Shown: positions 17,533 to 26,070, numbered from the stretch's first letter. The stretch is DNA of 64,000 bases from JAHEYG01 sp040403535 (GCA_040403535.1 JBBAKL010000011.1:1-64000); one strand, 5' to 3'. Numbers and translations: made by a program. The notes: generated by a model not told the origin, from the sequence alone.

Positions 17533-17642
17533 TTAATCCCGATGCATACGGTGAAAGGCATTTTTCAGTAATATATTAATCGGGATTAAGCATTCTAAGA
17601 TTGAAACAGGTTGAATTATTTGAAATTGGATTGGTTTCAATC
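17533..17642. repeat. Two inverted repeats in the divergent intergenic region
   Basis: TTAATCCCGAT (17533-17543) pairs with ATCGGGATTAA (17579-17589), 11 bp perfect with a 35-nt spacer. A second pair follows: GATTGAAAC (17599-17607) with GTTTCAATC (17634-17642), 9 bp perfect. They sit between the divergent genes at 17502 and 17666. They could be operators or a folded leader; no function is assigned. Confidence 0.5.
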
Positions 17643-17665
17643 AAGAATTGCTATAACTTTACAAC

Positions 17666-18430
17666 ATGCCTCAAATTTCGGTTGTTATTATAACGTATAA
17701 CGAAGAAAAGAACATCGCCCGTTGCCTTGATTCAGTTAAGGATGTGGCCGATGAAATTGTGGTATTGGATTCGTTTAGTACCGATAAAACTCAAGAGGTT
17801 TGTGTGAGTAAAGGAGCTAACTTTTACCAGCATAAATTCGACGGGCACATACAGCAAAAAAACAGGGCAATTACTTATGCCAAGTTTCCGCATGTTTTAT
17901 CATTAGATGCAGATGAAGCGTTGGATGAAACACTAAAAAAATCCATTTTAGAAGTAAAAAATAACTGGACCAAAGACGGTTACTACATGAACCGCTTAAC
18001 GAATTATTGCGGACATTGGGTAAAGCATTGTAATTGGTATCCGGATGCAAAGTTGCGTTTGTGGGATAGCAGAAAAGGACAGTGGACGGGAATAAATCCG
18101 CATGATAAATACGAGATGAAGGATGGCGATAAAAACACGGGCCATTTAAAAGGAGATATTTTACACTATAGTTATTACAGTGTAGCCGATCATTATAAGC
18201 AGGTGGAATACTTTACAAATATTGCATCCAAAGCATTTTTTGAGGCAGGCAAAAAAGCCCCATTATATAAACTGATTGTAAATCCTATTGCCAAATTTAT
18301 TGATCATTACATTTTGCATTTGGGATTTTTGGACGGAAAGGCCGGATATTTAATTTCTAAAATTTCGGCTTACGCCACCTATTTAAAATATAAAAAACTA
18401 AGAGACTTATACCGTGCAAAAACTGCCTGA
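17666..18430 (+). CDS. Family 2 glycosyltransferase, LPS-core (WaaE/KdtX) type
   Basis: 254 residues, GT-A fold. ISVVIITYNEEKNIARCLDSV starts the nucleotide-binding domain; VVLDSFSTDKT and the metal-binding LDADEAL (near 75-81) follow. The fit to the WaaE-like subfamily, which adds glucose to lipopolysaccharide core, rests on QQKNRAI and the C-terminal HYSYYSVADHY, but the sugar cannot be told. It overlaps the next gene by 17 bp, and the pair probably builds lipid-linked core sugar. Confidence 0.88.
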   Translation: MPQISVVIITYNEEKNIARCLDSVKDVADEIVVLDSFSTDKTQEVCVSKGANFYQHKFDGHIQQKNRAITYAKFPHVLSLDADEALDETLKKSILEVKNNWTKDGYYMNRLTNYCGHWVKHCNWYPDAKLRLWDSRKGQWTGINPHDKYEMKDGDKNTGHLKGDILHYSYYSVADHYKQVEYFTNIASKAFFEAGKKAPLYKLIVNPIAKFIDHYILHLGFLDGKAGYLISKISAYATYLKYKKLRDLYRAKTA

Positions 18431-19397
18431 TAATTTTTCGGTGATATTAAGCAGAACCGACAGTATTGGCGATGTTGTTTTAACATTGCCAATGGCGGGT
18501 TATATAAAAAAGCACTTTCCAAAAAGTAAAATTATTTTCTTAGGAAGAAATTATACGCGCGATGTGGTCGCCTTATCACAGCATGTGGATGAATTTGTAA
18601 GTTGGGATGATACAGAGGCGAGAAATAACTTAAAAGCAGATGTGATCATTCATGTGTTTCCGGTGAAAGAGGTCGCGCAGCAAGCCAAACAAAATAACAT
18701 TAAACTGCGTGTCGGTACCAGCAACCGAATTTATCACTGGTTGTATTGCAATAAGCTGATAAAGCTGTCGCGTAAAAATTCGCCTTTACACGAATCGCAA
18801 TTAAATATTAAACTGTTGTCGTTTTTAGGTATTCCAACCGAGGTGAGTCTTTCCGAAATAAAAAATTATTATGGTTTTACCAGGACAGAGCCATTGGCAG
18901 AAGAATGGAATAACTTAATTGATAGAACTAAAACAAACGTTATTTTGCATCCCAAATCAAAGGGTAGCGCGCGTGAGTGGGGATTTGATAACTTTTCGGC
19001 ATTAATTGATGCTTTGGATAAAACGAAATTTAAACTATTTATTAGTGGTACAAAAGATGAAGGGCAATTAGTAAAGCCTTTGCTGGAGAAACACAAAGAT
19101 GTGGTTGACTTAACAGGAAAGCTAAGCTTAAAGCAATTCATTAGTTTTATAAATAGTGCCGATGCTTTGGTAGCTGCAAGTACAGGCCCTTTACACATTG
19201 CTTCTGCATTAGGAAAGAAAGCCATTGGTTTGTTTGCACCTATGCGCCCTATCCACCCCGGAAGATGGATGCCGGTTGGAGAAAACGCTCAGCATTTAGT
19301 GTTGAATAAAGAGTGTAGTGATTGCAGAAAAAATAACGATTGCCATTGCATACGAGAAATTAAAGCAAAACAAGTTGTAGATTTACTTAATAAATAA
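18414..19397 (+). CDS. Family 9 glycosyltransferase (heptosyltransferase-like)
   Basis: 327 residues, GT-B fold as in WaaC/WaaF. ILSRTDSIGDVVLTLPMAGYI near the N-terminus is the family's nucleotide-domain start. The C-terminal half has the donor-binding pattern VILHPKSKGSAREWG and ALVAASTGPLHIASALGKKAIGLFAP. A Cys cluster near the end (CSDCRKNNDCHC) is also common in this family. Expected to add heptose or a related sugar to the LPS inner core at the cytoplasmic face. Starts within the end of the WaaE-like gene. Confidence 0.9.
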   Translation: MQKLPDNFSVILSRTDSIGDVVLTLPMAGYIKKHFPKSKIIFLGRNYTRDVVALSQHVDEFVSWDDTEARNNLKADVIIHVFPVKEVAQQAKQNNIKLRVGTSNRIYHWLYCNKLIKLSRKNSPLHESQLNIKLLSFLGIPTEVSLSEIKNYYGFTRTEPLAEEWNNLIDRTKTNVILHPKSKGSAREWGFDNFSALIDALDKTKFKLFISGTKDEGQLVKPLLEKHKDVVDLTGKLSLKQFISFINSADALVAASTGPLHIASALGKKAIGLFAPMRPIHPGRWMPVGENAQHLVLNKECSDCRKNNDCHCIREIKAKQVVDLLNK

Positions 19398-19400
19398 TAT

Positions 19401-19475
19401 CGTCATTACGAGCCGACAAAGGAGGCGAAGTAATCCTTCAGAGAGCAGATTGCATCGCTATCGCTCGCAATGACG
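19401..19475. repeat. Intergenic palindromic repeat, GTCATT-type
   Basis: CGTCATTACGAGC (19401-19413) pairs with GCTCGCAATGACG (19463-19475) with one mismatch. The same GTCATT...AATGAC framework as the element at 11769-11826, so two members of one repeat family lie in the window. It sits 10 bp before an SDR gene. Confidence 0.6.
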
Positions 19476-19485
19476 AAACAAAAAG

Positions 19486-20283
19486 ATGAGCGCATTTAAA
19501 GATAAAGTCATTTGGATTACAGGAGCATCTTCAGGAATTGGAGAAGCCTTGGCGTTGGAGTTGGCAAGACAAGAGGCGCGGATTATTTTATCTGCCCGTC
19601 GCGAAGACGAATTGAAACGTGTTGCCAAAGCAACCAAATTGCCTGATTTGGATGTTATGGTTTTGCCTTTTGATTTGAAAGATACATCTAACGCTTCGTC
19701 CCTTGCGGCACAAATCATGAATAAGTTCGGTCAAATTGATATTTTGATCAACAATGGCGGATACAGTCAGCGTTCTGAGGCTATCGTTACAAGTGAAGAA
19801 ACCGAGCGCGAACTAATGGAAGTCAATTATTTTGCCCATGTAAACATCACGAAGGCTGTATTGCCATACATGAAGCGACAGAAAAGCGGCCATATTGTTG
19901 TGGTTAGCAGTATAGCCGGTAAATTCGGTTTTTATTTACGTTCTTCTTATTCTGCGGCGAAACACGCCTTGCATGGTTATTTCGAAAGTTTGCGTTTGGA
20001 GACCGAAAAACTCGGAATAAAAACATTACTTGTTTGTCCGGGAAAAGTTAAGACGAATGTTTCTTTAAATGCGGTTGCAGAACAAGGAAAGCAGCATGGT
20101 AAGATGGATGAAAGTCATGAAAATGCCATGAGCGCGGAAGAATGCGCCAAACAAATTATTAAAGGCATTTTAAATAATGATGAGGAAATTTTGATTGGCG
20201 GAAAAGAGTTGTTAGCTGTTAAAATAAAACGATTCTTTCCTAAATGGTTTGGTAAGATTATCCGTAAGCAAAGTCCGTATTAG
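19486..20283 (+). CDS. Short-chain dehydrogenase/reductase
   Basis: 265 residues, classical SDR. Cofactor site TGASSGIG at 12-19, NNGG at 89-92, catalytic Ser at about 142, and YSAAK with Y155 and K159. The ARR after the second strand favours NADP(H). Closest in layout to the DHRS7-like group; substrate unknown. Its stop overlaps the stop of the convergent MORN lipoprotein gene by 4 bp. Confidence 0.92.
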   Translation: MSAFKDKVIWITGASSGIGEALALELARQEARIILSARREDELKRVAKATKLPDLDVMVLPFDLKDTSNASSLAAQIMNKFGQIDILINNGGYSQRSEAIVTSEETERELMEVNYFAHVNITKAVLPYMKRQKSGHIVVVSSIAGKFGFYLRSSYSAAKHALHGYFESLRLETEKLGIKTLLVCPGKVKTNVSLNAVAEQGKQHGKMDESHENAMSAEECAKQIIKGILNNDEEILIGGKELLAVKIKRFFPKWFGKIIRKQSPY

Positions 20284-20621
20284 TCTTTAACAGGTTCTCC
20301 GTTATTGTATAGCACAGAGTCTTTCAGACTTCCATCGTTATTGAAATATTTCCAAACCCCTTCTTTTTTATTGTCTTTGTAAAATCCTTCTTCTACAACT
20401 ACTCTTTCGGTTTTTGTGACTGAAACATGATTAACAGCAATCGTTTTCATTACAACCCAGTGCCCTTGTTTTAGTCCGTTGTATATTAAATTAATGGTGT
20501 CGCCGTTAGAAAGTTCATAGCTGGACGTGCCAACAATTCGATTCGTTTTATCCGGTTCATTTTTACAGGCAAGCATGTAAATGGTTGTTAAAAAAATGAA
20601 TATCATTAGTTTTACTTTCAT
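20280..20621 (-). CDS. Small lipoprotein with MORN-type repeats
   Basis: 113 residues. Signal peptide with lipobox MLAC near residue 19, so it is predicted to be lipid-anchored. The mature part carries MORN-like units (GLKQGHWVV and GFYKDNKKEGVWKYFNNDGSLKD). Such proteins are frequent in Bacteroidota with no agreed function. Overlaps the convergent SDR gene at the stops. Probably followed, on the same strand upstream, by the AHSA1-like gene 17 bp away. Confidence 0.8.
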   Translation of the reverse strand: MKVKLMIFIFLTTIYMLACKNEPDKTNRIVGTSSYELSNGDTINLIYNGLKQGHWVVMKTIAVNHVSVTKTERVVVEEGFYKDNKKEGVWKYFNNDGSLKDSVLYNNGEPVKD

Positions 20622-20638
20622 TCTTATATGTTGTTTAA

Positions 20639-21028
20639 TTAAGACTGAAAATACTGTTTCATCGGTTCAAAATAAAAATCGCGCCAGCCGTCACGGTACT
20701 TTTTGGCATCGCCTTTTTGTAAATCATAGTGATATAAACTGAGTTTGGTTTTACCATTTTTCTCTTCTAAGCTGACTTCCAGTTTAGAGTCGGGGGCGTC
20801 CTCAGCAAATTCAGAAGTGCGCCAGCTTTGTACAATTTTTTTATTGGCTTTTAATTCTAAATTTTTTCCGGAGATATAATCATCCCAGGCTGTAAATTTT
20901 CCGCCAACTTTAGCAGATACTTTAGCAGCACCACCGGTAAATGCGGCATGTTCTTTACTGTTGAGCCAGGCTTTGTATAATTTTTCTGCCTTAACGGGAA
21001 GTGTGATTGACATTTTTAACGACTCCAT
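20639..21028 (-). CDS. SRPBCC / AHSA1-like domain protein
   Basis: A small START-like protein of about 129 residues. The domain starts at the second Met (MESLKMSITLPVKAEKLYKAW), so I place the start at 21028 rather than the upstream ATG at 21064, which would add a hydrophobic leader with no domain role. Features typical of AHSA1-like proteins: AWLNSKEHAAFTGG, GGKFTAWDDYISGKN, KKIVQSWR and the C-terminal GWRDFYFEPMKQYF. Function unknown; the fold binds hydrophobic ligands. Confidence 0.82.
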   Translation of the reverse strand: MESLKMSITLPVKAEKLYKAWLNSKEHAAFTGGAAKVSAKVGGKFTAWDDYISGKNLELKANKKIVQSWRTSEFAEDAPDSKLEVSLEEKNGKTKLSLYHYDLQKGDAKKYRDGWRDFYFEPMKQYFQS

Positions 21029-21082
21029 AAATTTTAAATAGATAATTAAATGTAGTAAAAGCAAATAGTAATATCAAGGCAT

Positions 21083-21107
21083 AAAAAACCCCGCTACAGC
21101 GGGGTTT
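21083..21107 (-). terminator. Intrinsic terminator after pit1
   Basis: AAACCCCGCT (21086-21095) / AGCGGGGTTT (21098-21107), a 10-bp perfect stem with a tight AC centre. On the minus strand it ends in a T-run (the A-run 21083-21088), 26 bp past the pit1 stop. Confidence 0.85.
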
Positions 21108-21132
21108 AAATGATCATAAAACTAGAATTTGA

Positions 21133-22539
21133 TTAGCCTAACAGAGCGCGGAATAATAAAAATAGTCCGCCGGATAAGATGATGGTTACCGGTAAAGTTA
21201 ACAACCACGCTAAGGCAATTGTTTTAATTGTATTTTTCTGTAAATTCTTTAAACCTTTTTTAGCCACCATTGATCCGGCAATACCGGAAGATAACATGTG
21301 CGTGGTAGATACAGGTAAACCGTAAGCAGAAGCCATACCAATACCCATTGATGCTACCATTTCGGCACTTGCACCTTGTGCATAGCTCATGTGTTGTTTA
21401 CCAATTTTTTCACCAACTGTTTTTACAATTCGCTTCCATCCAATCATTGTGCCTAATCCTAACGAAATGGAAATTAAAATAATTACCCAAGAAGGAGCGT
21501 ATTCGATTAATTTTTTGGAGGCTTTAATTTCTTTATTCAAATCTTTAATGTCGTTAGCGCTTAAAGTTAAGTTACCGCCTTTAATTAATTTTTCAGTGTT
21601 CTTCGTTACCTTAACAACATCTTTGCGTAAACTGAAACGATCCGCTACTGCAATTTCATCCGATGAAAATTTACCATTAGTAGCTTCGTGAAAGCGGATG
21701 CTGTGCTTCATTACATCAGCAAACATTTTCTTTTCCTTAGCAGCTAAAGCGGTTGTGTCAGCTTTTTTCATTAATAGTTCTATTTTATCCATGTTACCAT
21801 GAATACTTTGCAAGTTGATGGATTTGTCAACTGCAAAATAACCCGGAAGGATGGCAATTAAAATCATCATAATTAAGCCCACACCTTTTTGTCCGTCGTT
21901 TTGTCCGTGAAAAAAACTTACGGTACCGCAAGTCAGCCATAATAACATTCTGATCCAGATCGGAGGTTTTTTCCCTGGAATAGGTTCTTTGTAGATGATT
22001 TCGTTTTTAATGAAACGTTTAAAGATAAACATCATGATGATGGCTAATGAGAAGCCGATAAGCGGAGAAAGTAATAAGGCTAAACCGGTATCTTTTGCTT
22101 TATCCCAGTTAACAGCAGTTCCGCCAACTTCACCTGGTAAAAAGTAAAATGCAATACCAATACCTAAGATGGCTCCGATTAAAGTATGAGAGCTGGAAGA
22201 AGGGATTCCATAATACCAGGTACCGAAATTCCAGACAATAGCACTTACCAATAATGCAAGTACAAGAGCGATACCGTGATAGGGATTAGCATCAACAAGT
22301 ACGTCCATCGGTAATAAGTTAACGATACCCATGGCCACAGCAATTCCACCAAACAATACACCAACGAAGTTGAGAATACCACTATAAACAACGGCTACAG
22401 TAGGTTTCATGGAGTTGGTATAGATAACAGTTGCAACAGCGTTTGCCGTATCGTGAAAACCGTTAATGAATTCGAAGAAGCAAGCTAATAGCAAACAAAG
22501 AATCAGTAAAATGGCAAGACCTGTGGTTAATCCAAACAT
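21133..22539 (-). CDS. pit: Inorganic phosphate transporter, PiT family (paralogue 1)
   Basis: 468 residues with two inverted copies of the PiT repeat: FINGFHDTANAVATVIYTNSMKPTVAV near the N-terminus and GASAEMVASMGIGMASAYGLPVSTTH near the C-terminus. HGQNDGQKGVG lies near 210. Between the halves is a soluble loop of about 110 residues. Low-affinity phosphate/metal symport across the inner membrane. The promoter region holds a perfect CTTAACA-N4-CTTAACA repeat 20 bp upstream of a -7 box, so phosphate control is likely. A second copy is at 23977-25377. Confidence 0.96.
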   Translation of the reverse strand: MFGLTTGLAILLILCLLLACFFEFINGFHDTANAVATVIYTNSMKPTVAVVYSGILNFVGVLFGGIAVAMGIVNLLPMDVLVDANPYHGIALVLALLVSAIVWNFGTWYYGIPSSSSHTLIGAILGIGIAFYFLPGEVGGTAVNWDKAKDTGLALLLSPLIGFSLAIIMMFIFKRFIKNEIIYKEPIPGKKPPIWIRMLLWLTCGTVSFFHGQNDGQKGVGLIMMILIAILPGYFAVDKSINLQSIHGNMDKIELLMKKADTTALAAKEKKMFADVMKHSIRFHEATNGKFSSDEIAVADRFSLRKDVVKVTKNTEKLIKGGNLTLSANDIKDLNKEIKASKKLIEYAPSWVIILISISLGLGTMIGWKRIVKTVGEKIGKQHMSYAQGASAEMVASMGIGMASAYGLPVSTTHMLSSGIAGSMVAKKGLKNLQKNTIKTIALAWLLTLPVTIILSGGLFLLFRALLG

Positions 22540-22560
22540 GATGTTAATTTTTTAGTGATA

Positions 22561-22606
22561 CAAATCTATTTTTATTCGCAAGTAGGAATGTTAAGTTAAT
22601 GTTAAG
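22561..22606 (-). promoter_or_regulatory. Candidate Pho box and promoter of pit1
   Basis: The minus strand has CTTAACA-TTAA-CTTAACA (22606-22589), two identical 7-mers with an 11-bp period, as in PhoB/PhoP sites. Exactly 20 bp downstream is TAGATTTG (22568-22561), a full TAnnTTTG -7 box. The box therefore replaces the -33 element, the geometry of PhoB-activated promoters. It lies 50 bp before the start codon. Confidence 0.7.
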
Positions 22607-22607
22607 G

Positions 22608-23849
22608 TTAAAAATTAACCTGTGCTTGAATTCTTAACATGTTACCAATCTGAAAGTTGTCTTTTTTAGCTTTGTCTGAGTTCCATTTTTCTGAATATAG
22701 CCAGGTAGCTGTTAATTCAAAGTATTTCATAGGTTGCCATTCAATACCACCTTCAATTTCTTTTACTTCATAAGCGCGCGCATCCAGTTCGTGTTTTTTT
22801 CCTCCGTCGTATATTTGACCACGCACAAATGGCATAATTACATGGTTTTTTATTTTTAAAAGATAAGTTAACGTAACATAACCTCCGCTTAATTCTTTTA
22901 CAAGTATCGAATCTTTGTTTGCATCATATTCCGGGCCTTTTCCCATTGTATATTCTGCAAAAACCCCAAATGGTTTTGGATATAAAACTAGTGTTGCAGC
23001 AACTCTTTGGTCGGTATAATGTTTGTCTTTTAGAGTTTTTGTACCTGAACTTATTTGATCACTGGCCATTGTGTAGATTCCATCGTAAACCTGAATTCCG
23101 GCCTCTACAATCTGGCTCTTAATCTGAAAAGGATAAGAAAGTCGAGCAACCCAATGAGAGTTGTTATTTAATTCCGGCTTGTTTGCAGTTTGGCCATTAT
23201 ATAAACCAAAAGCAAATACGCCATAGTCGCCAGAGCCTTTAAATCCATCGTTCACAAGAGAACTATACAACTTTCTTACTTTTTCCGGAGCATACATAAA
23301 GAATACTCCTAAATCGCGTTCGTTAGAAACAGCTGAGTTTAAAGCTTCGTTACGATCCAATGGTAAACGGTTTTGACTGGATTGCATATTTTCAAAACCG
23401 TAAGGAACTTTGCTTTGTCCAATTCGGAAACGAAATTCTTTTTTCTTGTCAACCGATACATCAAAATAAGCATCACGTAATTGACCAAAATGCAATCCGG
23501 TTGATGATGCAGAGGATGCAAAGTCGGGTTGGATATATAAATACACATGATTATTTAATTGTCCGAAGAAAATGATCCGCATTCGGCGAATAAAAAAACC
23601 ATTATTTCCTCCAATCGATTTGTCTCCTTGCTCACTTTTAAAGTTGGGATTAGACTCGAACAAACGGTTGTAGCGAACTTGCATGTAGCCACGAATATTG
23701 ATGTTGTCGTACCATTTTGATTTTTTTTCTTCCGTTTTTGGAGCAGATACAACGGTTTCCTTTACAACAGTAGGTTTAATTGTGTCTTGTGCGGTAGATG
23801 TCGTGGTGATAAAGCCACATACTAAGAGTAAATAAAATATTTTCTTCAC
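22608..23849 (-). CDS. Phosphate-selective porin O/P family outer-membrane protein
   Basis: 413 residues. Signal peptide about 1-21 (LLLVCGFITTTSTAQ), then a beta barrel of the OprO/OprP family: INIRGYMQVRYNRLFE start, FFIRRMRIIFFGQLNN, QPDFASSASSTG and RFRIGQSKVPYGFENMQSSQNRL, ending in an aromatic residue (QAQVNF). Takes up phosphate or polyphosphate across the outer membrane. Translation begins with GTG at 23849. It sits between the two pit genes and has its own Pho-box-like repeat. Confidence 0.92.
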   Translation of the reverse strand: MKKIFYLLLVCGFITTTSTAQDTIKPTVVKETVVSAPKTEEKKSKWYDNINIRGYMQVRYNRLFESNPNFKSEQGDKSIGGNNGFFIRRMRIIFFGQLNNHVYLYIQPDFASSASSTGLHFGQLRDAYFDVSVDKKKEFRFRIGQSKVPYGFENMQSSQNRLPLDRNEALNSAVSNERDLGVFFMYAPEKVRKLYSSLVNDGFKGSGDYGVFAFGLYNGQTANKPELNNNSHWVARLSYPFQIKSQIVEAGIQVYDGIYTMASDQISSGTKTLKDKHYTDQRVAATLVLYPKPFGVFAEYTMGKGPEYDANKDSILVKELSGGYVTLTYLLKIKNHVIMPFVRGQIYDGGKKHELDARAYEVKEIEGGIEWQPMKYFELTATWLYSEKWNSDKAKKDNFQIGNMLRIQAQVNF

Positions 23850-23881
23850 GTTAATTAAATATTAATTAAGCGCAAAGAAAT

Positions 23882-23896
23882 CTTTACTAAGTAAAG
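23882..23896. promoter_or_regulatory. Perfect palindrome in the porin leader
   Basis: CTTTACT-A-AGTAAAG, 7-bp arms, between the Pho-box-like repeat and the porin start codon. It has the size of a dimer-binding operator; regulator unknown. Confidence 0.35.
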
Positions 23897-23911
23897 TAAT
23901 AGTAATCTTAA

Positions 23912-23929
23912 TGTTAAGTAATTGTTAAG
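23912..23929 (-). promoter_or_regulatory. Candidate Pho box of the porin gene
   Basis: CTTAACA-ATTA-CTTAACA on the minus strand (23929-23912), the same repeat and period as at pit1, 63 bp upstream of the start. A partial -7 match (TTTCTTTG at 23880-23873) lies 31 bp downstream, one repeat turn farther than at pit1. Confidence 0.65.
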
Positions 23930-23976
23930 TAAGGCAAAGAGGTGTATAAACTAATGATAATTAGTTAGTTGGGTTG

Positions 23977-25377
23977 TTAGAAAAGGTAGCGGAATAAGAG
24001 AAAGAGACTTCCCGAAAGAAGAATTGTTACCGGTAATGTTAATACCCAGGCTAATAAAATATTTCGAATTGTTCGTTTTTGGAGATTCTTTAATCCTTTT
24101 TTAGCAACCATGGTTCCGGCAATTCCTGATGATAACACATGTGTTGTGGAAACAGGTAATCCATTAAAGGAGGATAAGCCAACTGTTATTGCGGCAACCA
24201 TTTCGGCACTTGCACCTTGTGCATAACTCATATGCTGTTTACCAATTTTTTCCCCAACAGTTTTTACAATACGTTTCCAGCCGATCATTGTTCCCAATCC
24301 AAGAGAAATGGAAATTAAAATAATTACCCATCTTGGCGCATAATCAGTTGCATCCTTAATGTTTTTTAGATCTTTTGTAATTTCAATTTTGTCGTTTTTG
24401 GAAATTGAAAAGTTTTGACTCTCTAAAATACTTTTCGTGTTCTTATGAATAATTAAAATATTCTTTCGCACATCAAATCGTTTGGCTTCTTCAATGTCAT
24501 TACTCACTAACTTATCTTGAAGTATGTTTTTTATTTCAAAGCAGTTTGATTTAATGGTGTTATAAATTTTCTTTTCAGATAAAGAGAATCGAGTGGTGTC
24601 TGATTTCAAAACAATTGATTCAATTCTAATTATTTTTTCCAATGACTCGTCCATTGGGCACGAATTGTTTAACGCGAAACGCGCAGGTAAAATACCTATT
24701 AATATAAGCATCATTAATCCAACACCTTTTTGTCCGTCGTTACTACCGTGTCCTAAACTTACCAGTGAGCATGTGGTAATTAAAATGCTCCTAATCCATA
24801 ATGGAGGTTTTTTTCCGGGAATAGGTTCTTTATAAATCAATTCGTTTTTAATAGCTTGTTTAAACAAATACATCATTCCAATAGCCGCAGCGAATCCAAA
24901 GAAAGGAGAAATTAAAAGTGACAATCCAATTTCCTGAGCTTTGTGCCAATTAACTGCCGCGCCTTCTGAACCCGGAATAAAATTACACGCAATACCTATT
25001 CCTAAAATGGAACCAATTAATGCATGGGAGCTGGAAGCAGGTAAACCTACATACCATGTTCCAAAATTCCATAGTATGGCGCTTAATAAAAGTGCAAATA
25101 CCATAGCTAGTCCGTGCGCCAGATTTTGATCTACCAGTAATTCTACCGGTAATAAATTAACAATGCCCATGGCAACAGCAATACCTCCAATATTTACACC
25201 AATAAAATTCCAAATGCCACTCCAAATAACCGCGGTAGTTGGGCGCAGAGTGTTAGTGTAAATTACAGTAGCAACAGCATTAGCGGTATCATGAAAGCCA
25301 TTAATGAATTCAAATAAGCAAGCTAATAATATGCAAAACAAAAATAAAAAGAATAATCCGATTTCAAGACCAAACAT
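23977..25377 (-). CDS. pit: Inorganic phosphate transporter, PiT family (paralogue 2)
   Basis: 466 residues, same architecture as paralogue 1: FINGFHDTANAVATVIYTNTLRPTTAV at the start, GHGSNDGQKGVG in the middle, GLPVSTTHVLSSG at the end. Membrane parts are nearly identical to paralogue 1, but the ~110-residue central loop has diverged strongly (EKIIRIESIVLKSDTTRFS and onward). The start lies 3 nt after the stop of the atypical response regulator, so the two are one operon. No Pho-box-like repeat precedes that operon, so this copy may be controlled differently. Confidence 0.95.
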   Translation of the reverse strand: MFGLEIGLFFLFLFCILLACLFEFINGFHDTANAVATVIYTNTLRPTTAVIWSGIWNFIGVNIGGIAVAMGIVNLLPVELLVDQNLAHGLAMVFALLLSAILWNFGTWYVGLPASSSHALIGSILGIGIACNFIPGSEGAAVNWHKAQEIGLSLLISPFFGFAAAIGMMYLFKQAIKNELIYKEPIPGKKPPLWIRSILITTCSLVSLGHGSNDGQKGVGLMMLILIGILPARFALNNSCPMDESLEKIIRIESIVLKSDTTRFSLSEKKIYNTIKSNCFEIKNILQDKLVSNDIEEAKRFDVRKNILIIHKNTKSILESQNFSISKNDKIEITKDLKNIKDATDYAPRWVIILISISLGLGTMIGWKRIVKTVGEKIGKQHMSYAQGASAEMVAAITVGLSSFNGLPVSTTHVLSSGIAGTMVAKKGLKNLQKRTIRNILLAWVLTLPVTILLSGSLFLLFRYLF

Positions 25378-25380
25378 AAG

Positions 25381-26058
25381 TTAGTATTTTAGACTGTAAC
25401 CTAAGCCCCGATATGTTTTTATAATATCTTCTCCCAGTTCTTTACGGATATTTCGGATATGAATATCGATGGTTCTTTTAGATGAAATTTCTTTATTATT
25501 CCAAATTTCAGTAGCGATTTCGTCTTTTGAGAAAATTTTATTTGGATGTGAGAACAAGAGGTTAAGCAATTTAAACTCCAGGCGAGGTAAGGTATGAGGT
25601 TCTTTCCCTATATAAATTTTGTATTGTTCATGGTCAATAAAAAGTCCTTCATTGGAATTATTATTGTTAACAGGTCGTGTTCTTTTTAATAATGCTTTAA
25701 ATTTTGATTCAAAAATCAAAGCGTTTACCGGTATGTCTATAAATTCATGTGCGCCGGAATTGAGTGCGCTTATTTCAATAAAATCGTCGGCATTTGATGC
25801 ACAGACAATAATAAAAGGTTGGTAATTTAAATTTTGGGACTTAATTTCTTTAATTACGGATATGGCATCGGTGTTGTCTAATTCCAGATCAAGAATAATT
25901 ACACTCGGCGAATCAAGAAGCAAAGCTTTTTCAAAGTCAATATACGAAGATGTAATATGAAGTATACATTGGAGTTTAGTTAAACTCTTTTTGTAGAACT
26001 CAATATTGTTCTGTGAGATCGAGTATATTAATACTATATTTTGCAAGTTGCTTAGCAA
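25381..26058 (-). CDS. OmpR/PhoB-type regulator with degenerate receiver domain
   Basis: 225 residues. The C-terminal ~95 residues are a clear OmpR-type winged helix (LPRLEFKLLNLLFSHPNKIFSKDEI, then RTIDIHIRNIRKELG and KTYRGLGYSLKY). The N-terminal ~120 have a receiver fold, but key residues are changed. The acidic pair after strand 1 is Tyr12-Ser13, the conserved Lys is Ile109 (FIDIP where the PhoB-like protein at 31440 has YITKP), and the Thr/Ser site reads VCAS. Asp57 is kept. Normal aspartate phosphorylation with Mg2+ is therefore unlikely. It is co-transcribed with pit2, and no histidine kinase lies nearby. Confidence 0.85.
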   Translation of the reverse strand: MLSNLQNIVLIYSISQNNIEFYKKSLTKLQCILHITSSYIDFEKALLLDSPSVIILDLELDNTDAISVIKEIKSQNLNYQPFIIVCASNADDFIEISALNSGAHEFIDIPVNALIFESKFKALLKRTRPVNNNNSNEGLFIDHEQYKIYIGKEPHTLPRLEFKLLNLLFSHPNKIFSKDEIATEIWNNKEISSKRTIDIHIRNIRKELGEDIIKTYRGLGYSLKY

Positions 26059-26070
26059 TTAAAGGGATAA

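Noticed and set aside
17599..17642. GATTGAAAC and GTTTCAATC, which resemble CRISPR repeat ends
   Set aside because: Only one copy of each in inverted orientation, no evenly spaced repeats and no cas genes in the window.
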